Shown here: in pieces, positions 15,640 to 23,092 of the stretch
How positions within the stretch are numbered: position 1 is the stretch's first letter
Layout: each line of letters starts with the position of its first letter
Source of the DNA: a virus
Strand: one strand, 5' to 3'
DNA length: 64,000 bases
Virus record (IMG/VR): IMGVR_UViG_3300036770_008715
Location: 1 to 64,000 of that record
Position numbers and translations under genes: made by a program
The notes under the pieces: model-generated
What the model was told of the DNA's origin: nothing
The model's database searches: none
The model's input: the letters and a program-made list of their open reading frames with translations, nothing else

Positions 15640-16860
15640 TTATCCAATAATTTGAAATTTCGGACAAGGAACTACCAGCTTACCGCCAGCTTTAACAAAT
15701 TCTTGTTCTCTCTTGACGAACTCATCGATGAAATGCCAAGGAAGAACTAGAAGATAATCTGGTTTGGCTGCGCGCATTTCTTCTTCGCTAACAATCGGAA
15801 TATTTGTTCCAACTGTGGTCAAGCCAAACTTATATGGACTACGTTCGGCAATAGCAGTTAGAAGATCTGGAGTAATCCCAAAAAGTTGCAGAAGAGTGTT
15901 GCCTTTCGTGCTTGCACCATAACCATAAACTTTCTTGCCTTCTTTCTTTGCTGTTTGAAGGAAATCCATCACCTGTTCTTTTAGTTCCCAGATATTATCA
16001 CCGAAAGCTGCCCAGTGCTTAGGATCAGAAATATCCCACTCTTTTTCTTCAAGAGCTAGGATTGAATCCACTCTGAAATCGCAGACATCTCGAAGTGGGG
16101 CGGTGCCAAAGGATGTTTTATCACTAACGTCTTTTTGGAAATATACTCTAAAGCTACCACCATTAGTATCATTCAAACTGCAATCACGAACAATAAACCC
16201 TTCACTTTCAAACAGTTTCTTAATACTCTTTAAACCATAATAGTATACGTGTTCATGACAAATATTGTCAAATGCAAGTTGTTTAAGCATCAGCGGAGTA
16301 TAGCTCATCTGCATAACAAACACACCATCATCTTCTAGAATATCATATACATCCCTGATGAATTGCCTTGGCTCTTCTAGATCATAGAACATAGCAATAC
16401 AAGTTACTACTTTAGCTTGCTTATGACCAAATCCAGTTTTATTATAAGCATCTCTAGAAAAGAAATCCTGAATGACTTTATTTGCAAATTTGCTGCTTTC
16501 TGCGACATAGGAATCATCGGCAGGATCGATACCAATTTTGATAACATTTTGGGGAATGAACTTAAACATTGTCCCATCATTACATGCAATATCAACCCAA
16601 ACATCATTAGAGTTCACTTTAATTCTACTAGTAATTTCGTCGACGATCTCATTGAGTTGTTTGGTCATGCTAGCGTTAATACCAGAACGATACCAATATT
16701 GGCCATACATCTTATCAAGTGGAACCGTTTGAGCTAGCCTAGCCGCTCCAATTTCATCATCAAGATATAGATCTAGACTATATTTTCCAGCCCTATAATC
16801 AGATCCAGGTTTAACAAAGTCGCTAACAAAATGATCTCCAAGCTCAAGAACTTTTTTCAT
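15640..16860 (-). CDS. SAM-dependent sugar C-methyltransferase (second copy of family)
   Basis: The 406 residues show a class-I SAM site VWVDIACNDGTMFKFIP (about 115-130), the catalytic-region motif ICHEHVYYYGLKSIKKLFE and the C-terminal VYGYGASTKGNTLLQLFGI, as in the methyltransferase at 12860-14026. The N-terminal Cys cluster of that protein is absent here: the first 60 residues contain no cysteine pairs, so the zinc module has been lost or replaced. A role in making a methyl-branched NDP-sugar is inferred. Confidence 0.85.
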   Translation of the reverse strand: MKKVLELGDHFVSDFVKPGSDYRAGKYSLDLYLDDEIGAARLAQTVPLDKMYGQYWYRSGINASMTKQLNEIVDEITSRIKVNSNDVWVDIACNDGTMFKFIPQNVIKIGIDPADDSYVAESSKFANKVIQDFFSRDAYNKTGFGHKQAKVVTCIAMFYDLEEPRQFIRDVYDILEDDGVFVMQMSYTPLMLKQLAFDNICHEHVYYYGLKSIKKLFESEGFIVRDCSLNDTNGGSFRVYFQKDVSDKTSFGTAPLRDVCDFRVDSILALEEKEWDISDPKHWAAFGDNIWELKEQVMDFLQTAKKEGKKVYGYGASTKGNTLLQLFGITPDLLTAIAERSPYKFGLTTVGTNIPIVSEEEMRAAKPDYLLVLPWHFIDEFVKREQEFVKAGGKLVVPCPKFQIIG

Positions 16861-16869
16861 AAAAACTCC

Positions 16870-17874
16870 TCAAATATTGTCTAAATCAGATTTACACATG
16901 TCAGATACAAGATCCTTCAAAGAATATTTAGGTTGCCACTTTAGAACCTTTCTTGCCTTCGAAGCATCTCCTAGTAAATTAACGACATCGACTGGACGAT
17001 AAAAATCTGTATTTACTTTAACAAGAATGTCACCAGTCTTTTTATTTCTTGCGAATTCATCAACGCCAGACCCTTCCCACTCAAGTTGGATATCAAAATA
17101 TTCTGCAGAGTAGTTGCAGAAATCTCTGACGCTGGCTTGTGTTCCTGTTGCAATAACATAATCATCTGGCTTGTCTTGCTGTAGCATCAGCCACATTGCC
17201 CTCACATAATCTTTAGCATGACCCCAATCTCTAAGGCTATCAAGATTACCAAGTTCAATTGGTTTAATTTTACCCATAGCAATATCAACAAATCCTTTGG
17301 TTATCTTGCGCGTCACAAACAATTCGCCTCGGCGCGGCGACTCATGATTATAAAGGATACCATTACAAGCGAATATATTATACCCCAACCTGTAGTTAAT
17401 CACTAACCAATGTGCATAGAGTTTAGCAGCACCATATGGGCTGGCTGGTCGAAAAACTGTTTCTTCGTTTTGAGGGGCTGTTTGTACCATACCAAACATT
17501 TCACTAGTGCTTGCTTGGTAGAATTTAGTGTTAAGATTTAACGCTCGAATTGCCTCAAGAATACGAAGTGGCCCCAATGCATTAATATCAGTTGTATGTT
17601 GTGGCGCCTCAAAACTGATCTTGACATGACTCTGAGCTGCTAGATTATAGATCTCATGCGGGCGAACCAAAGCAATAACTGCTGCCAAACAAATACTATC
17701 GGATAGATCAGCCTGATGTAGAGTTATTTTGTTTTTAATTTTTGCTATGTGTTTATGGTTTGAATCAGAACTTCTTCTGATAATACCATGTACCGAATAG
17801 CCCTTTTCTAATAGGAGTTCAGCCAAATAGCTTCCGTCTTGTCCAGTGATGCCTGTGATTAATGCTGTTTTCAT
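16870..17874 (-). CDS. gmd: GDP-mannose 4,6-dehydratase
   Basis: This short-chain dehydrogenase/reductase-type sugar enzyme converts GDP-D-mannose to GDP-4-keto-6-deoxymannose. The 334 residues start with the NAD(P) site ITGITGQDGSYLAELL and continue with VHGIIRRSSDSNHKHI. The catalytic Tyr-Lys pair lies in SPYGAAKLYAHW and the preceding Ser/Thr in YQASTSEMFG; NHESPRRGE and LRDWGHAKDYV complete the family pattern. The product could feed fucose, rhamnose or branched deoxysugars. The start overlaps the stop of the 39-aa gene (ATGA). Confidence 0.93.
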   Translation of the reverse strand: MKTALITGITGQDGSYLAELLLEKGYSVHGIIRRSSDSNHKHIAKIKNKITLHQADLSDSICLAAVIALVRPHEIYNLAAQSHVKISFEAPQHTTDINALGPLRILEAIRALNLNTKFYQASTSEMFGMVQTAPQNEETVFRPASPYGAAKLYAHWLVINYRLGYNIFACNGILYNHESPRRGELFVTRKITKGFVDIAMGKIKPIELGNLDSLRDWGHAKDYVRAMWLMLQQDKPDDYVIATGTQASVRDFCNYSAEYFDIQLEWEGSGVDEFARNKKTGDILVKVNTDFYRPVDVVNLLGDASKARKVLKWQPKYSLKDLVSDMCKSDLDNI

Positions 17875-17990
17875 TTTTTTACCTTCTTAGGCTTTTTATT
17901 GCCAAATATTTTTTCCCAGTTTTCCCTATATTTTTGGCTAGAGGGTTTGGTTTTAATAAGATCTCCTGTTATATCATTTTTCGAAGACAT
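17871..17990 (-). CDS. Tiny conserved-type basic protein (39 aa)
   Basis: This is an open frame from ATG 17990 to TGA 17871: MSSKNDITGDLIKTK, then a Trp/Lys-rich end (YRENWEKIFGNKK, KKVKK). The stop overlaps the ATG of gmd and the start lies 17 nt inside the end of the upstream gene, the tight coupling seen for real genes here. Proteins with a similar NDITGD...YRxxWxxIF pattern are common in aquatic phages as far as I recall. No function is known. Confidence 0.65.
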   Translation of the reverse strand: MSSKNDITGDLIKTKPSSQKYRENWEKIFGNKKPKKVKK

Positions 17991-18636
17991 CGATGTTCCT
18001 CCATCTCCCTGGTTCGAAATAATTGAACCAAACATAAACTTCTGGTAAATACATGGTATGTACTTGTTGTGTTATTGCTGTAATCAACATACCATCGCCA
18101 CAATCATACCTTGGGAATCTAAATCCTAGATCAAGAACCTTACCCTTGACTAAAATTTGTTCAAGCCCAACCTTCATCGGCTGCATAAAAATTGGATGGG
18201 CAATCAAAGTATTTGTGTGGTGATGGCGGTTGGTTCCTTTCACGCTTTCTGGAATCTCATCGCCTCGTTTCATTGAAGTGATGATAACATTAATTTCATA
18301 TGGGAAATTATATATCACATTTCGCAGTTTGTCAAAAAAATCTGGCTCGTATGCATCATCATCATTCAAAAAACAATACATATCTTCTGGTTCTAAAGGA
18401 TAATTATCTAGGAACCAATTGAGAGATGTATTAGACCTATCCCAAAATAGTTCCCTATCGTTATGACAAATATGGTGTTTAATCCAATCTTCTTGTGGTG
18501 GTACGAACTCATGGGATTTCGGATTATCGTCATCAGTCACAATATGCCAAAAAACATTGTGCCCCTTTAATGCATTATAAAGTTTTGGTACATTATCAAA
18601 CCTCGCTAATGGACAAACAACATGGAATTTTTGCAC
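17974..18636 (-). CDS. Glycosyltransferase-like protein (GT-A, DDD motif)
   Basis: The 220 residues begin QKFHVVCPLARFDNVPKLYNAL, like GT-A family members, and contain MYCFLNDDDAYEPDFFDKL, an acidic DDD donor/metal site, around residue 95. The C-terminal part with RYDCGDGMLIT and EVYVWFNYFEPGRW is less typical. The frame is linked to neighbours by 17-nt overlap downstream. The sugar and acceptor are unknown. Confidence 0.7.
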   Translation of the reverse strand: MQKFHVVCPLARFDNVPKLYNALKGHNVFWHIVTDDDNPKSHEFVPPQEDWIKHHICHNDRELFWDRSNTSLNWFLDNYPLEPEDMYCFLNDDDAYEPDFFDKLRNVIYNFPYEINVIITSMKRGDEIPESVKGTNRHHHTNTLIAHPIFMQPMKVGLEQILVKGKVLDLGFRFPRYDCGDGMLITAITQQVHTMYLPEVYVWFNYFEPGRWRNIDVFEK

Positions 18637-18638
18637 AG

Positions 18639-19262
18639 CTATTCTCCTGTTACAATGTTCATGTTTCCAGCTACAGAAATTCTAGTTTCATCTGAAGTGA
18701 AAAATGGATAGACACAATGAGTCATATTAGCAGGAAACATAATTATTCTCCCTTCGTCTCTTTTGTTTACCCAAATTAGATGGGAGCTCAAGCCCATAGT
18801 GTGAGTTGAATATGTGAGTTCAAATGCTGCAACTCTTGGAGTTTGCGGTTTCTCATGAAAATCTACCTTCAGTTCTTCATCAATATCATATGGAATATTA
18901 ACCCAAATAACAAAAGATGCTTTCCCACCATGAATGTGGTTTGGATTGTACTCACCTTTCTTTTGGTAGTTGATCCAAATGTCATTGATTACTGGATACT
19001 GATTATCTCTTAACTCGTGGTCTGGATCTACTGAAAATGTATTGCGCCAGGATCGATACATCTCTAAAAGAAAATTGCTTAGTTCTAGATCGCTATGGTG
19101 ATCGTATTGATATTCTTCTCGAATGTATGAAATTAGATTGTGATTGTATGTATCTTTCTTAGCAACACCAGAAAGGCAATCAGATTTTAATCTTTCAAAG
19201 ATGTGATTGGGAATTCTGCTTTCCAGAACTCCAGGGTTGTATATTGGTAGTATATTGAACAT
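18639..19262 (-). CDS. 2-oxoglutarate/Fe(II) oxygenase-like protein (PF13759-like)
   Basis: The 207-residue protein starts at the ATG at 19262 behind a strong GGAGG; a GTG at 19283 lies in the tRNA-flanking spacer and is less likely. The core reads IWINYQKKGEYNPNHIHGG (H109/H111 as proximal ligands), then FPANMTHCVYPF (H182 as distal ligand) and ETRISVAGN (R194 for 2-oxoglutarate), in the order of the phage/cyanobacterial putative 2OG oxygenase family. The proximal site reads H-x-H rather than H-x-D, so the exact metal ligand set is uncertain. The substrate is unknown. Confidence 0.75.
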   Translation of the reverse strand: MFNILPIYNPGVLESRIPNHIFERLKSDCLSGVAKKDTYNHNLISYIREEYQYDHHSDLELSNFLLEMYRSWRNTFSVDPDHELRDNQYPVINDIWINYQKKGEYNPNHIHGGKASFVIWVNIPYDIDEELKVDFHEKPQTPRVAAFELTYSTHTMGLSSHLIWVNKRDEGRIIMFPANMTHCVYPFFTSDETRISVAGNMNIVTGE

Positions 19263-19275
19263 CACACCTCCATAT

Positions 19276-19352
19276 TGGCGCACCCGAGAGGATTCGAACC
19301 TCTGACCAATAGCTTAGAAGGCTACTGCTCTATCCTACTGAGCTACGAGTGC
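19276..19352 (-). tRNA. tRNA-Arg (TCT anticodon)
   Basis: This is a 77-nt cloverleaf with encoded CCA. The acceptor stem is GCACTCG/CGGGTGC (one T-G wobble), the D stem GCTC/GAGC, the anticodon arm GTAGC-CTTCTAA-GCTAT and the T arm AGAGG-TTCGAAT-CCTCT. It would read AGA/AGG codons, which suits an AT-rich phage in a host that may use them rarely. Confidence 0.95.
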
Positions 19353-19354
19353 AA

Positions 19355-19561
19355 TTAATCATAATTTCCATGAAAATTATAATCTTCTTCGATCGGAGAA
19401 TACCAGAAACTTTCTAGCTCTTCCGCTGCGACTTGAGGTGTGAAGTTGTTTTTGTAGCAGGCAAATAACAAACTTGAATCCACAGCACTCAGCGCATCGA
19501 TTTGTAGAATTTTCATGACTTCTTTTTTATATAGGTCAAACGGATCAATGTACTGAATCAT
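19355..19561 (-). CDS. Small hypothetical protein (68 aa)
   Basis: This is an acidic small protein (FDLYKKEVMKILQIDALSAVD, then VAAEELESFWYSPIEED). It lies 2 nt from the tRNA-Arg 5' end and 8 nt after the epimerase gene; AGGAGATT precedes the start. No family is recognised. Confidence 0.55.
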   Translation of the reverse strand: MIQYIDPFDLYKKEVMKILQIDALSAVDSSLLFACYKNNFTPQVAAEELESFWYSPIEEDYNFHGNYD

Positions 19562-19569
19562 AGAATCTC

Positions 19570-20109
19570 CTAGAATTTAGGTGCGTCCTTGAATAGAATT
19601 CCAGCAGAGTCTTTGGCTGACAGACTATTAGGTTGCATTGGCCATTGTATGTTTAGATCTGGATCATCCCAGCGTATACATACATTATGCTTTGGGCTGT
19701 ACTTCCTGGTACATTTGTAAACTAGATCAGCTGTTTCACTCAGCACCAAGAATCCATGGGCAAATCCTGGCGGTATCCAGAATATGCGTTTGTTATGTTC
19801 TGACAATATTGTGGCAAACCACTTACCATAGCTGCTTGAGTTCTTGCGTAAGTCTACAGCCACATCAAACACTTCGCCGCTGATTACTCGAACCAGTTTG
19901 CCTTGGGTGTATCGAGTCTGATAGTGTAGACCACGGAGAACTCCGCGCTGAGATCGACTTTGATTATCTTGTACAAATACTTTACTGATGCCTACAGCGG
20001 CAAACAGCTCACGATTCCAAGACTCAAAGAAATATCCTCGGTCGTCGCCAAAGACCTTGGGCTCCAGCAGCACTAGATCTTTGACGCCATTTGTGTCAAG
20101 GAAGTTCAT
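19570..20109 (-). CDS. rfbC: dTDP-4-dehydrorhamnose 3,5-epimerase
   Basis: This is a cupin-fold epimerase acting on dTDP-4-keto-6-deoxyglucose in the dTDP-rhamnose pathway. The 179 residues match the family's usual length and contain SQRGVLRGLHYQ with the conserved catalytic His, the Lys-bearing QGKLVRVISGEVFDVAVDLR, and FWIPPGFAHGFLVLSE. No RfbA, B or D is seen in the window, so the other steps must come from the host or from elsewhere in the genome. The start overlaps the end of the upstream small gene. Confidence 0.93.
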   Translation of the reverse strand: MNFLDTNGVKDLVLLEPKVFGDDRGYFFESWNRELFAAVGISKVFVQDNQSRSQRGVLRGLHYQTRYTQGKLVRVISGEVFDVAVDLRKNSSSYGKWFATILSEHNKRIFWIPPGFAHGFLVLSETADLVYKCTRKYSPKHNVCIRWDDPDLNIQWPMQPNSLSAKDSAGILFKDAPKF

Positions 20110-20309
20110 GACTTCACGCTGGTAACATCGCGGTGGTCAAGGATCACTCGGTCGCGCATGTCGCCGAATACTTCAATCGGTTGATCGAGCACGATATGGT
20201 GAGAAACTCCGCCACCATACTTGACGCGTGACAGCTCAACCTTACCGACGATAGGAAACGTTTCGAGATACGTTCCCGTGATAGTCAGACCTTCAAGATT
20301 CCAGTTCAT
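20106..20309 (-). CDS. Small hypothetical protein (67 aa)
   Basis: I choose the ATG at 20309 (MNWNLEGLTITGTYL...), because a longer frame to 20375 runs back through the preceding gene. It is a beta-rich small protein (FPIVGKVELSRVKYGGGVSHHIVLDQPIEV, split here as a description only of its middle) and ends DHRDVTSV. It overlaps rfbC by 4 nt. Proteins of this look recur in marine T4-type phages; function unknown. Confidence 0.6.
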   Translation of the reverse strand: MNWNLEGLTITGTYLETFPIVGKVELSRVKYGGGVSHHIVLDQPIEVFGDMRDRVILDHRDVTSVKS

Positions 20310-20310
20310 C

Positions 20311-20634
20311 TTACATGCTCCAGTAGAGTTCAGTGCTGGGATCTGCACAACGCGGAGTGTCGTACGGGATCTCAACTTCCTTACCAGTCATGAGATTCTT
20401 GACCTTCTTGGTCTTCGGGCGGACCTGCTTCTCGAGGTCGGCCAGAAACTTCTCACGCTTGCCAGGAGGCAGCATCTCAAGAGCACGCTTGAGCGTAGAC
20501 TCCAGATACCCACACGCATACGCAAATGCCTCTCTGCTGTATGGAAATTTCTCGCTCCCGCTCTCGCGGAGGATACGGGTCACATCACTCACCCGCTCGC
20601 CGACGGGAACCTTGCTAACTTTCACACGAGCCAT
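20311..20634 (-). CDS. Hypothetical protein (107 aa)
   Basis: This small basic protein (VSDVTRILRESGSEKFPYSREAF in the N-terminal half, then LKRALEMLPPGKREKFLADL) has a higher G+C content than the AT-rich sugar genes. It has its own promoter: TATAATGG at 20670-20677 with a conserved upstream box (see 20707-20731). GGTG precedes the ATG. No family is recognised. Confidence 0.6.
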   Translation of the reverse strand: MARVKVSKVPVGERVSDVTRILRESGSEKFPYSREAFAYACGYLESTLKRALEMLPPGKREKFLADLEKQVRPKTKKVKNLMTGKEVEIPYDTPRCADPSTELYWSM

Positions 20635-20669
20635 TTCATTTCACCTTTGTTTCAATCACCTTACAGTTT

Positions 20670-20677
20670 CCATTATA
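20670..20677 (-). promoter_or_regulatory. TATAATGG promoter -10 element of the box-N40 class
   Basis: The minus strand reads CAGTATAATGGAAAC, about 40 nt before the ATG at 20634. A canonical -35 is weak (ATATTT at 17 nt), but TTGATT of a repeated box lies exactly 40 nt upstream, as at two other sites in the window. Confidence 0.55.
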
Positions 20678-20706
20678 CTGGTATCAGCAGAAAAAAATAT
20701 AACAAA

Positions 20707-20731
20707 AAACGTAATGAAATCAAAGACTTAC
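20707..20731 (-). repeat. Dispersed box, copy E (linked to promoter)
   Basis: The minus strand reads GTAAGTCTTTGATTTCATTA followed by CGTTTTTT, a diverged copy of the box consensus TAAGTTATTGATTTATAAAG + GTTTTT. It stands 40 nt upstream of the -10 element TATAATGG. Confidence 0.6.
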
Positions 20732-20757
20732 AAAAAGGGCTAGCCAGCAACATCTGA

Positions 20758-20809
20758 GCTAAGTTACTGATTCATAAGAAGTTTTTTCACAGTAAATCAA
20801 TGACTTAGC
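20758..20809. repeat. Inverted pair of dispersed boxes forming a 16-bp hairpin (copies C and D)
   Basis: A plus-strand copy (20758-20773, GCTAAGTTACTGATTC) faces a minus-strand copy (20794-20809, AAATCAATGACTTAGC on the plus strand). They can pair over about 16 bases with two or three G-U/A-C positions, leaving a 20-nt loop. No T-run follows on either strand, so it is not a standard terminator. Confidence 0.6.
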
Positions 20810-20870
20810 AGCAAACCTTTGCCAGTAGACCGTCAGAGCGCAGTAGTCCCCGCACCAGAACCCTCTCTCG

Positions 20871-20899
20871 AAAAACTCTAATAAAATCAACAACTTAGC
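20871..20899 (-). repeat. Dispersed box, copy B
   Basis: The minus strand reads GCTAAGTTGTTGATTTTATT then AGAGTTTTT, close to the consensus. No TATAAT lies 40 nt downstream; a G/C-rich stretch of about 50 nt follows in which I see no gene or tRNA. Confidence 0.6.
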
Positions 20900-20920
20900 A
20901 AACCACACTCAAAACAGAAA

Positions 20921-20944
20921 TTCTAATAAAATCAATGACTTATG
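20921..20944 (-). repeat. Dispersed box, copy A
   Basis: The minus strand reads CATAAGTCATTGATTTTATT, then AGAA. It begins 3 nt after the CCA end of the tRNA at 20947-21023. The 312-nt stretch 20635-20946 holds this box array, the hairpin and the promoter of the 107-aa gene; I see no protein gene in it. Confidence 0.6.
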
Positions 20945-20946
20945 AA

Positions 20947-21023
20947 TGGTGGGACTTGTTGGGCTTGAACCAACGACCATCCGATTATGAGTCGGGTGCT
21001 CTAACCAACTGAGCTAAAGTCCC
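20947..21023 (-). tRNA. tRNA with CAT anticodon (probably Ile2/lysidine type, else elongator Met)
   Basis: This is a 77-nt cloverleaf with encoded CCA. The acceptor stem GGGACTT/AAGTCCC is perfect, the D stem is GCTC/GAGC, the anticodon arm CCCGA-CTCATAA-TCGGA (outer pair mismatched) and the T arm GTTGG-TTCAAGC-CCAAC. The D arm, anticodon arm and TGGTC variable region resemble bacterial tRNA-Ile2 (CAT, modified to lysidine for AUA). AUA codons are frequent in several genes here. Elongator Met cannot be excluded. Confidence 0.93.
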
Positions 21024-21028
21024 AATGA

Positions 21029-21325
21029 TCAGTGAAAGTCGAACTGCAATCCAATAATGGTTGTTACAATAACAACAATAGAAGGAACAATAAAATCGAG
21101 CAATCCGTCTTTATTCCATTTCAGTGGATTAAGTTGCCACTCTTTTGGTTTTAGATCTTTGATTGATCGACCATTAGCATACTTGTATTGCGCTTGTGCA
21201 TTTTCTCGTCCATAAAAAAGTCCAATTGCAAGAGCTGCCCCAAGAGCAAGATCTTTAGTTATTACAAAAACAATTGCTTGAATGACTAGTGCTTGAATAC
21301 CATGCAACAGTGCCGTCTTAATCAT
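21029..21325 (-). CDS. Small membrane protein (98 aa)
   Basis: It contains an N-terminal hydrophobic region (about residues 5-38, with ALVIQAIVFVIT and LALGAALAIGLFYG), a polar loop (YKYANGRSIKDLKPKEWQL) and a C-terminal span (LDFIVPSIVVIVTTIIGL). Two or three transmembrane helices would fit a holin-like or other small inner-membrane protein, but no lysis gene is adjacent and the function is open. It lies 6 nt beyond the tRNA. Confidence 0.7.
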   Translation of the reverse strand: MIKTALLHGIQALVIQAIVFVITKDLALGAALAIGLFYGRENAQAQYKYANGRSIKDLKPKEWQLNPLKWNKDGLLDFIVPSIVVIVTTIIGLQFDFH

Positions 21326-21337
21326 TTTAATTCCTCT

Positions 21338-21880
21338 TTAGTCCCAAAGATTGGAATAGTATTTGCCGAACAAATCAAATCCTTCTTGCATTCTCTCGCG
21401 ATGTTTCAGATATCCTTCATAATCAAAAACATGAGTGTCTTTTGGGCCACGCTTCAACTCAAACAACTCAGCATCCTTCTCTGGCACTTCGTTGCCATTT
21501 TTGTCGACAGGAACATGAATGACATCATGCTCGCCCGAGTGAAACTGGTCTTCCCAATCGCCGTTGTTTTCAACAAGCTGGGAGAATGACCAGATCATTT
21601 TGTCGAGAGTATCCATCCACTGCTGATGACCAGCATCCCATGCCGTAGCATCTTCTTCAGCATAAAAAGGAAATGCTAACTGAATAGAGTCTGAGGTTTG
21701 TCGGAAAGCAGGCATATCACTAGGTGCGCCGTGTGTTGTAGCTTTCAACTGCTTGAGCATCGGATAGATGATAAATGCCAATGTAGAATCCATTGACCAA
21801 GTATCCCACTTATCAATGCGAACTCTGATCTTGCGTTCCTTGTCAGGATTCTTAGGATAACTACCGATATAGGCTTTCAT
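21338..21880 (-). CDS. Widespread phage protein of unknown function (180 aa)
   Basis: The protein begins with strand-rich sequence, has KIRVRIDKWDTWSMDSTLAF and PMLKQLKATTHGAP, then a Trp-rich region (WMDTLDKMIWSF) and a GPKDTHVF segment. I recognise this layout (TWSMDSTLA...LKQLK) from many unrelated phages. No enzymatic signature is seen and its role is unknown. The start overlaps the HAD-nucleotidase gene by 20 nt. Confidence 0.8.
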   Translation of the reverse strand: MKAYIGSYPKNPDKERKIRVRIDKWDTWSMDSTLAFIIYPMLKQLKATTHGAPSDMPAFRQTSDSIQLAFPFYAEEDATAWDAGHQQWMDTLDKMIWSFSQLVENNGDWEDQFHSGEHDVIHVPVDKNGNEVPEKDAELFELKRGPKDTHVFDYEGYLKHRERMQEGFDLFGKYYSNLWD

Positions 21881-22346
21881 ACACTTGCTCCATAGTATCT
21901 TTCAGATTTTGATGAAGGATTGCCTTTCCGCCAGCTTCTTCAAATTCTATTACGTTTCTATATGTGTCGTCAATTAAAAGATGATGTTCATGGGCAAAGT
22001 CTTTTTTGTATCTTTTACCAGGAACAATGTTAACTGGTATATGGATGTTATTGTTTCGAAGCCAGCTAGTTTTATGTTCAGTGATTTCATCATAGAAAAG
22101 TTCGCCGCCGCTTGATGAAAGAATCTCTATTGGAATTCTGAAAGAACTGAGAAACTGATACAGTTCTTTGCCTTCATGGAACCACTCTAGAGTTTCAAAG
22201 TGGCGGCCCTTAACAAACATTTCCCAGAACTCTGACTTTGTAAACGTTCCTTGAACTTGCCCTGGAGGAACACCATGCAACTCAATGAAACGTTTATCAA
22301 AGTCAGCTATCACACCATCCATATCAAGATATATTTTCTTCACCAT
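21861..22346 (-). CDS. HAD-family 5'(3')-deoxyribonucleotidase-like phosphatase
   Basis: The 161 residues open with KIYLDMDGVIADFDKRF, the DxDGxxxDF HAD motif I whose first Asp is the nucleophile. ILSSSGGELFYDE supplies the Ser of motif II, and HLLIDDTYRNVIEF supplies the acidic motif IV. The length fits the NT5C family, which dephosphorylates deoxyribonucleotides or similar small molecules. It sits with dCMP deaminase in a nucleotide-metabolism cluster. Confidence 0.85.
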   Translation of the reverse strand: MVKKIYLDMDGVIADFDKRFIELHGVPPGQVQGTFTKSEFWEMFVKGRHFETLEWFHEGKELYQFLSSFRIPIEILSSSGGELFYDEITEHKTSWLRNNNIHIPVNIVPGKRYKKDFAHEHHLLIDDTYRNVIEFEEAGGKAILHQNLKDTMEQVYESLYR

Positions 22347-22620
22347 ACCGTTCTCTGTATTTTACATCAGACCTTTGTTCTTGGATAGTCTTTTCGTTAA
22401 AGAATTTTCTTGGATTACCACACATATGACAAGAACAAAGTTTACCATGATTAGTCATCATACCAGTAGCCTTTCTTATCCAGTCATATCTCTCACTTAA
22501 TTGTAACTCATTCGATAGTCTGTTAGCAACTTTTTTCCACTTATTTTTACTGCGTATTTTTTGTTGAAATCTCCGTTGACGTTTCAGTTTGGGATTGATC
22601 AGTTCTTGCTCTTCGATCAT
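22324..22620 (-). CDS. Small Cys-rich basic protein (98 aa)
   Basis: The N-terminal half is basic (LKRQRRFQQKIRSKNKWKK). The C-terminal half has LCSCHMCGNPRKFF followed by TIQEQR, a CxCxxC element found in a widespread family of small bacterial and phage proteins; it may bind a metal. It overlaps the nucleotidase gene by 23 nt and the dCMP-deaminase end by 74 nt. Function unknown. Confidence 0.7.
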   Translation of the reverse strand: MIEEQELINPKLKRQRRFQQKIRSKNKWKKVANRLSNELQLSERYDWIRKATGMMTNHGKLCSCHMCGNPRKFFNEKTIQEQRSDVKYRERYGEENIS

Positions 22621-23092
22621 TTAACCACCTTTCATTTGAAATTACAGTAAGACCCCCCTTGAGCAGTAAGGATATCCCATCGTTCTTCCGATAGTCAAGA
22701 TCATAGTATACTGCATCAATTCCACTTTGCAGGATTGCCTTAGCGCACTCAATGCATGGAGAGTGAGTTAGAAACATTGTGGCTCCTTCTGTTGAATCGT
22801 GACTTCTTGATACCTTTAAGATTGCGTTCATCTCAGCATGAATGACTTCTGGTTTGGTAACTAATGTTTCAGGCCATTCAATATAACTCCTGGAATCCAG
22901 ATCTACCTCAGTTCCTGCAGGTATCAGAGTTTCGCAGTCGTTGTCAAACCCAGAAGGAGTGCCGTTGAAACCATAAGATAGGATGCGGTGATCTTTTACA
23001 ATCACCGCACCTACCTGGAGCCTTCTGGCTCTTGAGAGTTTTGCAACTCTCCTGGCTACATCAAAATAAAAATCGACAAATCGATTATTCAC
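22547..23092 (-). CDS. cd: dCMP deaminase-like zinc enzyme
   Basis: This enzyme deaminates dCMP to dUMP, feeding thymidylate synthesis. The 181 residues carry the zinc ligands in VIHAEMNAIL (H-A-E, with E as catalytic base) and SPCIECAKAI (PCxxC), plus the N-terminal RRLQVGAVIVKD and GFNGTPSG segments. The start codon is GTG at 23092, within the overlap with the Hsp20 gene. The last 25 residues are polar and overlap the next gene by 74 nt. Confidence 0.88.
   Translation of the reverse strand: MNNRFVDFYFDVARRVAKLSRARRLQVGAVIVKDHRILSYGFNGTPSGFDNDCETLIPAGTEVDLDSRSYIEWPETLVTKPEVIHAEMNAILKVSRSHDSTEGATMFLTHSPCIECAKAILQSGIDAVYYDLDYRKNDGISLLLKGGLTVISNERWLNDRRARTDQSQTETSTEISTKNTQ

Noticed and set aside
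20333-20743. 136-codon plus-strand frame over the 107-aa gene
   Set aside because: Runs against a well-coupled minus-strand gene and through its promoter; composition looks like a complement frame.
20821-20870. Fourth tRNA or ncRNA in the G/C-rich tract
   Set aside because: No cloverleaf, T-loop or clear stem could be built.
20707-20944. CRISPR array
   Set aside because: Repeats differ from one another, are irregularly spaced and one is inverted; no cas genes.
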